Of a DNA stretch of 64,000 bases, positions 1 through 8,192 are shown in pieces. Position 1 is the first letter of the stretch; every line of letters starts with the position of its first letter. The translations under genes and the position numbers were made by a program. The stretch comes from Cognatundibacterium rugosum (GTDB lineage Bacteria > Pseudomonadota > Gammaproteobacteria > Burkholderiales > Burkholderiaceae_D), in the NCBI RefSeq assembly GCF_014284365.1, contig NZ_JACOGG010000001.1, positions 1-64,000 of the forward strand, given 5' to 3'. Under the pieces are notes generated by a model. The model was not told the DNA's origin and did not search any database. It was given only the letters and a program-made list of their open reading frames with translations.

Positions 1-81
1 ACCGAATTGCCGCTGCGCGCAGAGGGGGCAGACTTGCACGACCTGCTGCCGTTTAACTACGCTGGCAGCGTCACGCCATAA
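1..81 (+). CDS. C-terminal end of a probable IS66-family transposase (cut by window edge)
   Basis: An open frame enters from the left edge and stops with TAA at 79-81, ending in ...LHDLLPFNYAGSVTP. A leucine-rich 'LLPxx' tail shortly before the stop is typical of the C-terminal element of IS66 transposases (TnpC). The stop lies 46 bp before a sequence ending in CGCTTAC, which matches IS66-family termini (these begin GTAAGCG on the other strand). The family call rests on those two signs only, because just 26 residues are visible. The rest of the IS would lie to the left of the window. Confidence 0.5.
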   Translation, partial: TELPLRAEGADLHDLLPFNYAGSVTP

Positions 82-103
82 TTCAACCACTGTTCACGTT
101 GCA

Positions 104-127
104 AGGTGCGGGGAAATTCGCGCTTAC
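104..127. repeat. Probable right terminal inverted repeat of an IS66-like element
   Basis: The segment ends in CGCTTAC at 121-127, the outer bases expected at an IS66-type terminus. It lies directly downstream of the transposase stop. The following 8 bp (128-135, cctctatc) would be the target duplication if the element is intact, but the partner copy is outside the window. Confidence 0.45.
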
Positions 128-245
128 CCTCTATCCAACAGGTATCGCTATTCCCTCGCACATCAAATGAGTCAACTTCGCCTAGTTGGCCCTACAGCGA
201 AGCTAGGATAAATCAAGAGCTCATTTATGCTCAGATGCAGATACC

Positions 246-283
246 AAAATGCCCAAGCCTGATCATCCAGGTTTGGGCATTTT
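246..283. terminator. Bidirectional hairpin terminator at the outer edge of the island
   Basis: AAAATGCCCAAGCCTG and CAGGTTTGGGCATTTT form a near-perfect 16-bp stem (one mismatch) around a 6-nt loop, with A-runs and T-runs on opposite sides, so it can terminate in both directions. It fits the glmS-distal terminator that stays beyond a Tn7-type insertion. The inner part of this hairpin is repeated at about 11461. Confidence 0.6.
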
Positions 284-326
284 CTTGAGGATTTTTAGTT
301 GACGACTTTAATTGCCGGGAACAGTT
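252..326. repeat. attTn7-distal flank, copy 1 (75-bp direct repeat)
   Basis: These 75 bp recur at 11461-11535 with 71 identical positions. Both copies contain the hairpin, an ATTTTTAGTT stretch and a conserved ACGACTTTAATTG block, and both end in CGGGAACAGTT. Each copy lies immediately left of a set of Tn7-type end repeats, so it looks like the part of the original glmS downstream region that remains on the far side of an inserted element. Confidence 0.65.
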
Positions 327-478
327 GTGAGATGAAAATAAAGTCTCATTCTTACAATGGCTAAAAGCAGCGCTTTTGAACTGCTTCTTGTCTATCCAGG
401 GAACTAAAGTTTCATCCTAACATTGAGGCCAGCCCTCACTAATGCCTATTAACACAAAAATAGAGTTTCATCCTTAAA
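326..478. repeat. Left end of a Tn7-like element (island A): three TnsB-like sites
   Basis: Three related motifs in the same orientation lie at about 335-354 (aaaataaagtctcattctta), 401-420 (gaactaaagtttcatcctaa) and 456-476 (a variant of the same core). The shared AATAAAGT-type core and spacing of roughly 55-65 bp resemble TnsB sites at a Tn7 left end. The flanking half, TTTCATCC, differs from the GTTGGTCGG of the element next to glmS, so this end belongs to a different transposon. The outer terminus probably begins TGTGAG at 326. No matching right end was found. Bases 479-582 show nothing recognisable. Confidence 0.55.
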
Positions 479-582
479 TGAAAAAATCTGTGATTACCTG
501 TATGAGTATGAGCATTGGTAACTGACACTTAACCACAGGCAAACAGCTACCACCACCGCTCATACCCCAACACGCTCTGGTT

Positions 583-1356
583 CTAATTAATGAGAGAGTT
601 TGCCATCTTATCCAGCCGTCCCTTTACCTTTTCCCAGTTGGGCATCACTTGCCCCATCAGCCGGTAGAAGCGCTCGCTGTGGTTGTGTTCGGCCAGGTGA
701 CATAGCTCGTGCAGGATGACGTAATCAATACAGTCTCTGGGCGCTTTGGCCAGGTGAGGATTGAGCGTTAATCGTCCAGCAGGAGAGCAACTACCCCATT
801 GCGTTTGCATGGTCAGGACTCTCAGTGGTGGCTTTTCGCTGACCCATAGCGCTTGCTCTAGCATTGCCTCTAATCGACGGGCAAAGACTTCTTTCGCTCG
901 CGCTTTGTACCAATCAGCAAGTAGTGCGTTGATTTTCTCCGCTGACTTTTCCCGCACCGTTACTTCGATTTTGCCGCGCAGTAGTTTTACGGATGGTTTT
1001 TCTGTCGGGTTTTCGATGACTTTCAGGACGTACTGTTTGCCTAGGTAAAAGTGACTTTCACCGCTGATGTACTGCCGTGGGCGTACGTGTTCCAGGCGGG
1101 ATCGGAACTCGCGTAGTTGCTGATAAATCCAGCGCGCACGCTGTTTGGCAGCAGCGATCACTTGCTCATCACTGGCTGTTTCAGGCGCGCTGATTTGCAC
1201 GCGGCAATCTGGCAATACTTTGATCAGGATTTTGCCATTGCCTTCTGTGCGCGGTAGCCGCACAAAACGAATCTGCTCGTCTGCATAGTTAAATGACAGA
1301 TTCGTTTTTTCTGACTTTGGCTTTATTGCGACGCTCACCTCAAACCCCAGCAGCAT
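583..1356 (-). CDS. YgjP/DUF45-type zinc metallopeptidase
   Basis: A predicted cytoplasmic M48-like metallopeptidase of the YgjP family, often found beside type I restriction genes; its exact role there is not established. The zinc motif HELCHLAEHNHSERF near the C-terminus gives HExxH plus a third histidine, preceded by the family's QTQWGSCSPAGRLTLNP stretch. The ATG at 1356 is proposed (257 aa). A GTG at 1338 with a GGGG run upstream is an alternative. Either way the start overlaps or abuts the end of hsdR, so the gene is translationally coupled as the last member of the leftward hsd operon. Confidence 0.8.
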   Translation of the reverse strand: MLLGFEVSVAIKPKSEKTNLSFNYADEQIRFVRLPRTEGNGKILIKVLPDCRVQISAPETASDEQVIAAAKQRARWIYQQLREFRSRLEHVRPRQYISGESHFYLGKQYVLKVIENPTEKPSVKLLRGKIEVTVREKSAEKINALLADWYKARAKEVFARRLEAMLEQALWVSEKPPLRVLTMQTQWGSCSPAGRLTLNPHLAKAPRDCIDYVILHELCHLAEHNHSERFYRLMGQVMPNWEKVKGRLDKMANSLIN

Positions 1357-4300
1357 TGAGGCCAACCCGGGTAATCTGCACCACCCATTCCACCATCGCC
1401 TTGGCCTGATCCATACCTGCGCCAATGGCTTTGCACTCTTTGAACAAGAGTGGCAGCAATTGCTTGCGGATGTTGGCCTCGATGTTTTGCGGGTTGATCG
1501 AATGTTCACCAACCACTTGCTCAACTAGCTGGTCAATGTCAAATGCCAGCGCTACCCATTTGCCCATCACCTGCGTATCGCTAATGGCAAACACCTCGGG
1601 CAGGGTCTTCTTGAAGATGCCGAAATAGGCTTGCGCATGACGGTTACCATTAAATGCATCCGGCAACTCATCCAGCTGGCGACTTTGCACTTTTTCTTCA
1701 AACTCGTGGAACAGCAAATATTGCTTGAGCGGGTGATCGAATAGCTTTTCAGCCTCAGCGATAGCATCTCGCAGCAGCTTGGAGAAAGCCTCCTGCGCAT
1801 AAGGGTCATCATGCAATTCCTGCTCGATCATCTTCGCCACGCGGGTTTTGATGATGTCGGTTTCGTTACGGGTTTTTTCTTCTGACCAGTCTTCCGGCTT
1901 GGGTTTGCTGCCCATTTTGCCAACTTCATAGGTACCGTTTGGTTCGCGCACTTCCACGCCCACGACGTGCTTATCAAGCAGTTTTTTTACCTGCGCAGCA
2001 TAGTCATCGTAGTTGATGGTTTCACCTGAATCCTGCTTTACCAATTGGCGCAGGCTGGAGAACTGCTTCACCGTTTCCTTATAGTGCTGGCGGTCGGCGT
2101 CGCTAAAACTGGTGTCCTCAAAGAAGGTTGCAGACTGCAGTGCCACTTTGAGGCAGCCGGAGAACTCACTCAGCGCTTCGTAAAAGTCATCACGCACCTT
2201 CTGGTTTACATCGACCAACTCACCATTGCGCTCTTCGGTTTTCGGGATCAACACCTGGCGCAGTTGTTCGATGTCGTTTTTGTTTTTAACACCATCAAAA
2301 ATCGCCCAGAGCTGTTTGTATAAGCGCGGCAGGCGTTTGTATTCTGTGCTCATCGGGTTGTAGAGGCCAGCGATATCGTTGATGTCGTAACCGCCCTGCG
2401 TGCGCGAAGCCAAGTCCTGATACTTGGCAATCGTGGTATCCAGCTCGGCCAAAATGCCGCGATAGTCGATCAGCAAACCGAATTTTTTCAGCGGATGCAA
2501 CCGGTTAACGCGAGCAATGGCCTGAATCAGGTTGTGCTCTTTTAGAGGCTTATCGATATACAGCACGGTGTTTTTCGGTTCATCAAAGCCGGTGAGCAGC
2601 TTATCCACCACGATCAACAGTTTCAGCGATTCGTCTTTATCAAACCGCTCGATCACCTGCCTGGTGTAGGCCTGTTCGTCTTGCGAGCCGACATTCTCTT
2701 TCCACCACTGCGTTACCTCCGGAATCGAAGCCTCATCCACTTCCGAATTGCCCTCGCGGGTATCCGGTGCGCTGATCACCACCGCAGATTCAAATAACCC
2801 AGCTTCATCCAGATATTTTTTGTATTTAATGGCCGATGCTTTGCTGTCACATGCCAGCTGGCCTTTCAGGCCGCCGGTGATGTTCTTGTCGAAGTGTTCC
2901 GCTATATCTCGGGCAATCAGCTGGATACGGTCGTCGGCACGATAAAGCTCGCCGCGTTTGGCGTATTTGCGTTTCAGGTCAGCTTTCTGCTCGTCAGTCA
3001 GGCTGGTGGTAATGCGCGTAAAACCCGCATCAATCGCTCTGTCGTTGATATCGAGATCGGGAATCCGTTCTTCATACAGCAATGGTGTTACTGCTTCATC
3101 TTCTGCAGCACGTTGCATGGTGTAAGCGTGAACGATGGGGCCAAATTTATTGGTGGTTTTATCATCTTTCAGCAGCGGCGTGCCGGTAAAAGCCACGAAG
3201 GATGCATTGGGCATGGCCTGCTTCATGCGGATATTGCTCTCGCCACCCTGACTGCGGTGGCCTTCATCAATCAGCACAACGATATCAGGACTGGTATTCA
3301 CACATTCCGGAAGCTTGGTTGCGGTATTGAATTTGTGAATCAGCGAAAAAATAATGCGTTCGGTGCCAGTGCTGATTTGCTCAGCCAATCGCTTGCCGGA
3401 GGTGGCTAGCGCTGCTTCTTTGTCTTTCTTGCTCGACAACTCGCCGCCAGATGCAAACGTTTTAGATAGCTGGCTTTCCAGATCAACGCGGTCAGTCACC
3501 ACCACCATGCGGCATTGCTTCAGCGAAGCATGCAGAATCAGCGCCTTGCTTAAAAACACCATGGTGAACGATTTGCCCGACCCCGTGGTATGCCAGATCA
3601 CACCGCCTTCGCGCCCACCATCGGCGCGGCGGGTATTGATGCGGGCAATCAGCCGCTTGATGCCAAACACCTGCTGATAGCGGGCAACGATCTTGCCGAC
3701 CTTTTTATCGTACAGCGTGAAGTAGCGCACCATCTCCATCAGGCGGGCGGGCTTGAGCAAGCTGATTAGCAATTTATCTTGCCCAGTGACGGCCAGCTCA
3801 CCACCGGCCAGCAGCGAATGAAACCAGGCCAAATCCTTGGCTGGGCGATGATTAAATAGGGTATCGGTCTGTAGCTGGCTCAGCGTCTTATTTTTGATCG
3901 CATACATTTCAGCATCAGAGATATCCTCTTCGCGCCAGGTCGCGAAAAACTTCTCTGGCGTGCCACAAGTGCCATAGCGTCCATCGGTGCCGTTGATGGA
4001 TAAAATCAGCTGGGCATAGGCAAACAGGCGCGGGATTTCATCGTGACGCTGGTTGCGCAGCGATTGCGAAATGCCCTCGGCAATGGTTGGCCCTTTTTTG
4101 GCGTTACCATCCGGCCGCTTGGCCTCGATCACCACCAGCGGGATGCCATTCACAAAGCACACAATATCCGGTCGGCGGCTATCCACACCGCCCGAGCGCG
4201 TGACGCTGTACTCCTCTGTAAACAGGAAGCTATTGTTCTCTGGCGTTTCCCAATCGATCAGCGCAATGGTCGGGTTGGCCTTTTTACCATCGACAAACTC

Positions 4301-4624
4301 GGTCACCGATATGCCGTACAGCATGTGGTTGTAGAGCTTTTCATTGGCCAGCGCGAGGCCTTCATTCAGCGCTGGACTGCATACTTCGGCGATCAATTTA
4401 TCAACCGCTTTATCGGACAAAGCCTGCTCACGCCCCTCGAAGCGAAAGCGGCGCGTTTGCAAAACCTGCCGCAACTCGTCGCGCAGCACCACTTCATCCT
4501 GCTTGCCACCGCGTTTGGCTAAGGCCACCCCGGGCGGCAGGAATGTCCAGCCAAGGTTGGTGAGTAGCGTCAGCGCGGGGATTTTGGCGCTATATTCTTC
4601 TTGAAATTTTGGTGTGTTATTCAT
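1340..4624 (-). CDS. hsdR: Type I restriction enzyme R subunit (HsdR)
   Basis: The 1094-aa motor and nuclease subunit of a type I restriction-modification complex: it translocates DNA with ATP and cleaves unmodified DNA. The N-terminal nuclease shows D...VVIEAKRP (D and ExK). The helicase core has HTTGSGKSF (Walker A), VLIDEGHRSQGG (DEAD-like box II) and AFTGTPLL (motif III), with a helical C-terminal part that would bind HsdM. The ATG at 4624 overlaps the stop of the upstream winged-helix gene (ATGAATAA). The gene is in the same leftward operon as hsdM and hsdS but separated from them by the ATPase-PIN pair and the winged-helix gene. It looks intact. Confidence 0.95.
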   Translation of the reverse strand: MNNTPKFQEEYSAKIPALTLLTNLGWTFLPPGVALAKRGGKQDEVVLRDELRQVLQTRRFRFEGREQALSDKAVDKLIAEVCSPALNEGLALANEKLYNHMLYGISVTEFVDGKKANPTIALIDWETPENNSFLFTEEYSVTRSGGVDSRRPDIVCFVNGIPLVVIEAKRPDGNAKKGPTIAEGISQSLRNQRHDEIPRLFAYAQLILSINGTDGRYGTCGTPEKFFATWREEDISDAEMYAIKNKTLSQLQTDTLFNHRPAKDLAWFHSLLAGGELAVTGQDKLLISLLKPARLMEMVRYFTLYDKKVGKIVARYQQVFGIKRLIARINTRRADGGREGGVIWHTTGSGKSFTMVFLSKALILHASLKQCRMVVVTDRVDLESQLSKTFASGGELSSKKDKEAALATSGKRLAEQISTGTERIIFSLIHKFNTATKLPECVNTSPDIVVLIDEGHRSQGGESNIRMKQAMPNASFVAFTGTPLLKDDKTTNKFGPIVHAYTMQRAAEDEAVTPLLYEERIPDLDINDRAIDAGFTRITTSLTDEQKADLKRKYAKRGELYRADDRIQLIARDIAEHFDKNITGGLKGQLACDSKASAIKYKKYLDEAGLFESAVVISAPDTREGNSEVDEASIPEVTQWWKENVGSQDEQAYTRQVIERFDKDESLKLLIVVDKLLTGFDEPKNTVLYIDKPLKEHNLIQAIARVNRLHPLKKFGLLIDYRGILAELDTTIAKYQDLASRTQGGYDINDIAGLYNPMSTEYKRLPRLYKQLWAIFDGVKNKNDIEQLRQVLIPKTEERNGELVDVNQKVRDDFYEALSEFSGCLKVALQSATFFEDTSFSDADRQHYKETVKQFSSLRQLVKQDSGETINYDDYAAQVKKLLDKHVVGVEVREPNGTYEVGKMGSKPKPEDWSEEKTRNETDIIKTRVAKMIEQELHDDPYAQEAFSKLLRDAIAEAEKLFDHPLKQYLLFHEFEEKVQSRQLDELPDAFNGNRHAQAYFGIFKKTLPEVFAISDTQVMGKWVALAFDIDQLVEQVVGEHSINPQNIEANIRKQLLPLLFKECKAIGAGMDQAKAMVEWVVQITRVGLNAAGV

Positions 4625-5093
4625 ATACGGTAATTCCCTGCTCGGCCAGCCAGGCGCGGCCAGCAGCGGTAGTGACATAGGCTTGCTGCGGATGATTAAC
4701 CACTTCGGGGTAACTGTACTGCAGCAATTTTTCTTGCTCGCGCAGCAAGCTCAAATGCTGGCTTTTTAGAGCTGTTACCTGCCGATTGCCAAGCCGGGCG
4801 GCCAGCTCTTCCGCGGTATGCGATCGAATGGCGCACAACCAGATAATGACTGGCCACAGCTTTTCACGACGTGGCTTTGTGCCAAGAGTAGCCATCGCTG
4901 TGAGCAGTTCTGGAGGGAGGTCACTCGCATCGCCCCTAAGGTCACTCGTATTTGAGTCGAGGTCACTCGTATTTGGAGTGAGGTCACTCGTATCCACGCC
5001 ATCAAACAGCGGCAATTCCGGCAAATTGCGCAACTGTTGCGAAAGTTCTTCGGGTGTAAACTCCATTTCGTGCATATTCAATAGCCCGATCAT
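4617..5093 (-). CDS. Winged-helix protein resembling the C-terminus of AlbA/Schlafen-type ATPases
   Basis: A 158-aa protein between the PIN gene and hsdR. Its second half (LPPELLTAMATLGTKPRREKL, then a HTAEELAARLG helix-turn-helix, then YPEVVNHPQQAYVTT) resembles the C-terminal winged-helix region of larger AlbA_2/Schlafen-type or RecG-like proteins often linked to restriction loci. The ATPase or AlbA portion is missing, so this is either a stand-alone DNA-binding regulator or a truncated descendant. The first half contains four 7-residue repeats (TSDL...). A later start at M7 is possible. The gene overlaps hsdR by 8 bp. Confidence 0.6.
   Translation of the reverse strand: MIGLLNMHEMEFTPEELSQQLRNLPELPLFDGVDTSDLTPNTSDLDSNTSDLRGDASDLPPELLTAMATLGTKPRREKLWPVIIWLCAIRSHTAEELAARLGNRQVTALKSQHLSLLREQEKLLQYSYPEVVNHPQQAYVTTAAGRAWLAEQGITVYE
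4919..5002. repeat. Four 21-bp tandem repeats inside the winged-helix gene
   Basis: The word GGTCACTCG starts at 4919, 4940, 4961 and 4982, an exact 21-bp period. On the coding (minus) strand each unit encodes a 7-residue TSDL-containing repeat, so copy-number change would preserve the frame. Confidence 0.85.
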
Positions 5094-5102
5094 TATTGGT
5101 GT

Positions 5103-5171
5103 TCAGTTGTCGGGTTAAACCGAACAACTGAAAGTAAGTTGCAGAGAACAATCAGAATGGCTAACTTACTT
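5103..5171. promoter_or_regulatory. Two inverted repeats upstream of the winged-helix/hsdR genes
   Basis: TTCAGTTGT and ACAACTGAA flank a short CGG...CCG stem at about 5103-5132. AAGTAAGTT (5132-5140) pairs with AACTTACTT (5163-5171). They fill the 113-bp gap between the PIN gene and the winged-helix gene and could form an operator or an attenuating hairpin for the hsdR part of the operon. No U-tract follows either stem, so a simple terminator is unlikely. Confidence 0.4.
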
Positions 5172-5206
5172 CCTGAATTGTAGCCAGTCACACACCAGCA
5201 TTTTGC

Positions 5207-5698
5207 TTACGGTAACTTAGGAGACCAATGATATGCGGACAAATCGCTATCCAGAGACCAAATAAATACTTCGGACATCGGGAATTTTGCTGTGCAATTA
5301 TTAAATTCCTCAATGATGCTGAGATCTCCGAAACTGGTGCCTTCTGTCGTTTTTTCGGGAGTTTTGTTTTGTCCGGCGAGATCGGGGAATTTATCAATCC
5401 ATCCATTCACTTCACTATTTCTTGGGAAATCGCTCGGGCGATAAGGAGCTTTCCCATTAAATGCCCCCTTTACTGCAGTGCAGAACCGTAAAGCCGTTGC
5501 CCGCCGAGTTCCTCCATCGCCATTCTGGGCAATATGGTTCCCCGTTTCGATGATCGTCGCCATTGGTAAAATAAAGCTGGTCCCCAGCTCGGCATACTCT
5601 TTAAAATCTTCAATGACTTTGTGTTTTTCCTGATTCCTACCGGGCACATTGAGCAAATTGAGAAAAATACTGGTATCGATAATGCAGACTCCGCTCAT
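5207..5698 (-). CDS. PIN-domain nuclease partner of the adjacent ATPase
   Basis: A 163-aa PIN-like protein. It begins CIIDTSIFLNLL (first acidic residue D8), has a conserved glutamate in MATIIETGNH, and has further acidic residues in SFGDLSIIEEF and IWSLDSDLSAY, matching the acidic cluster of PIN ribonucleases. Its ATG overlaps the ATPase stop (ATGA), so the two are co-translated. PIN proteins usually act as RNases in toxin-antitoxin or abortive systems. Pairing with an SMC-like ATPase suggests an ATP-gated effector, by analogy with other ATPase-nuclease immunity pairs. Function is inferred. Confidence 0.65.
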   Translation of the reverse strand: MSGVCIIDTSIFLNLLNVPGRNQEKHKVIEDFKEYAELGTSFILPMATIIETGNHIAQNGDGGTRRATALRFCTAVKGAFNGKAPYRPSDFPRNSEVNGWIDKFPDLAGQNKTPEKTTEGTSFGDLSIIEEFNNCTAKFPMSEVFIWSLDSDLSAYHWSPKLP

Positions 5699-6990
5699 TG
5701 ATCATCTCCCTGCATCTTTGCTAGCCAATCCAACGCATTTTTCTTTTTTTGCGCCTTGCTAACTGGAGATTTCACAAACCGATCTACTACACCATTCGTC
5801 ACCAGATCGCCAAGCGGTCCTTGGGCAACCAATCCAACATAGTCCTCCAAGTCCTGTAAACGTACCAATCGACTATCGCCATTTTCTGTACTGCGGTAGC
5901 AAAAAATGACATCTCCTAATGCGCTATCTGGTAAGGCATCCATTAACGCTGGATTATGCGTGGAAAGTAGCAACCGGACATTTCGTCGTTCTGCATGATC
6001 ACGGATGGTCGCCAGCAATTGCTTGGCACGAGAAGGGTGAATACCGTTATCAACTTCTTCAATAACGACAGTTGAACCTTCTGGTGTTGAAAGCAGCGCG
6101 GCAGCAATTGCCAATACACGCAATGTTCCATCAGATAACAATTCCACTTTGCATGGGCGGGTAGTACCCCCAAAACTTTCAATTAACTCTAATGACACTT
6201 GCCCCCGTTTATCTTCGAAGAATTTAATATCCGTAATATTTTGCTCGGGAAGGCTCTTAATAAAATCAACAATGATGCTCTTAAATTCTTGTTTTTTGCA
6301 GAGGGTAAATAAAACACCAGACAGATTGGCACAACTGCCTCGCAAGCGCTTGTCTGGATAACTGTCACCACGCATTAAAGATGGTACGGGATCGAGAAAC
6401 AGCGTGTCCTCGAGCAACCTCTGGAATTTAAGCGTTGTTTCCGGTATTTCTTTTTGTGCCTTTTGGTGGCCGGATTCGAACATTGCCGAACTTGCAAGCT
6501 GATTCATAATCGCGATCTGGTCAGTGCAATTAACCTGAGGCTTTTTTCCTCCACGAGCAAAGTTGTTATAAGCCACTTTCACGTCGGTACTTAGACCTGT
6601 TGACGCTTGCTCTATCCGGTAAAGCGGAAAGTTCTCACTCGACGACGTAATCGTTTCTTTGGAAATATGCAACTCATCATCTCTCAGCGATATCTCTACT
6701 TCGAAATGATTCCAACTTTTGTCGTCAATTGTGCAGCCTAGTTGAAATGAATTTGCCCCCAAATACCCTAAATCTCTAACTTGCCCGCGAAGAATCTGCT
6801 CCGAACCATCTATGCTGTGTTTAAGTACCGACAGTTTTTGTCCCTGACTTAACCAGCTCAAAAAACGGAATGCCTCCAGTGCATTGCTTTTACCCGAAGC
6901 ATTCGCGCCTATCATTAGCGTCAAAGGTGCAAGATGTAGCGTTTCATTCTTGTAACTTTTAAAATTCGTGATATGCACCTTCGTTAACAT
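5695..6990 (-). CDS. AAA_15/AAA_21 (SMC/OLD-like) ATPase
   Basis: A 431-aa ABC/SMC-type ATPase. It begins MLTKVHITNFKSYKNETLHL and has Walker A IGANASGKSN (residues 28-36), an ABC-signature-like LSDGTLRVLAIAAALL, Walker B STVVIEEVDNGIHPSRA and the D/H-loop LLLSTHNPALMDAL. No Toprim or other nuclease domain is visible, so the effector is probably the PIN protein encoded next. The ATG at 6990 was chosen because it overlaps the hsdS stop (ATGTTAA) and starts the canonical N-terminus. It is an ATPase sensor/nuclease module inserted in the type I operon, similar in logic to PARIS or Septu but not assignable to them. Confidence 0.75.
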   Translation of the reverse strand: MLTKVHITNFKSYKNETLHLAPLTLMIGANASGKSNALEAFRFLSWLSQGQKLSVLKHSIDGSEQILRGQVRDLGYLGANSFQLGCTIDDKSWNHFEVEISLRDDELHISKETITSSSENFPLYRIEQASTGLSTDVKVAYNNFARGGKKPQVNCTDQIAIMNQLASSAMFESGHQKAQKEIPETTLKFQRLLEDTLFLDPVPSLMRGDSYPDKRLRGSCANLSGVLFTLCKKQEFKSIIVDFIKSLPEQNITDIKFFEDKRGQVSLELIESFGGTTRPCKVELLSDGTLRVLAIAAALLSTPEGSTVVIEEVDNGIHPSRAKQLLATIRDHAERRNVRLLLSTHNPALMDALPDSALGDVIFCYRSTENGDSRLVRLQDLEDYVGLVAQGPLGDLVTNGVVDRFVKSPVSKAQKKKNALDWLAKMQGDDQ

Positions 6991-8192
6991 GGCGTTCTCT
7001 CCGTATTTTCCAATGAGACACGGCGCTTGCCGGTCAGCAGGGTTTGCATTAGGGCTTTTTTCTCTTGTTTCAGTCCGTTGAGCTGGGATAGTAGGGTATC
7101 GATTTCTTGATCGGCTGCAGATAAAACAGTGGCGATCTTTTCCTGTTCTTCCTTGCTTGGAATCGGAACAACCAAATTTGAGAATATGGAAATCCAATGA
7201 CGCTGATGCCCACCCACAGCAAAGTTCAACATCTGCATAGCTTCAAAAACGTACTTGATTGATACGCCTTTTTTTGCAACCAAGATTTTCATTGCACTTG
7301 ATTTTGCCTTGAAGGGAAAATCGACAAATTTACTGTCTGTAGTGAAATCATCAAAAATGATCGCAGGCAGGTCTTCCTGATAAATGCCGGACGTTTCGTC
7401 TGTGTAACCCAAGATGAATGTCTTTCCTGCTGTTAGCACAGGGATTTTGTATTCGTCGCGGTATTCAGTTGAGTCAACCAAATATGGCGTCGGCTGCTTA
7501 TAGTCAAGCAACTCCCCCAACTCAGTGCGATGCCATTCGCTCTGAAATTTGACGCCACTTTTATCCGCCAAGCGTTTTTTGCCGGTGAGCAGTTGTTGCA
7601 TCAGGGCTTTTTTCTGCTGGCGGGCGAGGTCGAGCAAGCGCTCGGTAGTGGCGATGGCCTGATCCCAAGTCGTGAGGATTTGGGAAATTTTCTTTTGCTC
7701 TAGAGGTGGAGGGCATGCAAATCTTAAGCTTTTAAGTAGCCGTACAGTTAACTGAGGTTGAGCGCTTCCGAACATGAAGCTTTCGAATTGCTTTTGTATT
7801 ACCGGTGACAAGAGCAATTGTTGAAGGAAATGCACATTTGAATAGTCTTGGTGCACTCTAATGATAATTAATCCTGAGTTAATACGAGCAGCATGTGATT
7901 CAACTTTGTTTGTATAAATACAAGATCGACCAGTGCCATTTCCCCTCATGACAAGAATAATGTCACTCTCTTGAACAACACCCTTACGCATAGAGTTATG
8001 TTTTTCTTTTGAGATATATATTGTCTTCTCAATATTTAATAAGCCATTTTCAATGTTATCCGCACCCAAAAAAAGAGCGTAGCCATCGGTGAGGTAATCC
8101 TCTTTCTTTGGGTAGTTTATACCTCGATCGCCATCGATAATTGAGATTTTTAGGCTCTCAAAACAAGCTAAATCCCATCCATTAGGCACCAT
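6984..8192 (-). CDS. hsdS: Type I restriction-modification specificity subunit (HsdS)
   Basis: A 402-aa two-domain specificity subunit that directs the HsdM/HsdR complex to a bipartite sequence. Two variable target-recognition domains are each followed by a similar conserved helix: EQKKISQILTTWDQAIATTE...QQLLTGKKRL in the middle and EQEKIATVLSAADQEIDTLL...QTLLTGKRRV at the end. The ATG at 8192 was selected because it overlaps the hsdM stop by 11 bp and gives a typical N-terminus, MVPNGWDL. Both domains appear intact. Confidence 0.93.
   Translation of the reverse strand: MVPNGWDLACFESLKISIIDGDRGINYPKKEDYLTDGYALFLGADNIENGLLNIEKTIYISKEKHNSMRKGVVQESDIILVMRGNGTGRSCIYTNKVESHAARINSGLIIIRVHQDYSNVHFLQQLLLSPVIQKQFESFMFGSAQPQLTVRLLKSLRFACPPPLEQKKISQILTTWDQAIATTERLLDLARQQKKALMQQLLTGKKRLADKSGVKFQSEWHRTELGELLDYKQPTPYLVDSTEYRDEYKIPVLTAGKTFILGYTDETSGIYQEDLPAIIFDDFTTDSKFVDFPFKAKSSAMKILVAKKGVSIKYVFEAMQMLNFAVGGHQRHWISIFSNLVVPIPSKEEQEKIATVLSAADQEIDTLLSQLNGLKQEKKALMQTLLTGKRRVSLENTERTPC

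Noticed and set aside
4043-4522. 159-codon plus-strand frame inside hsdR
   Set aside because: Antisense shadow of a conserved R subunit.
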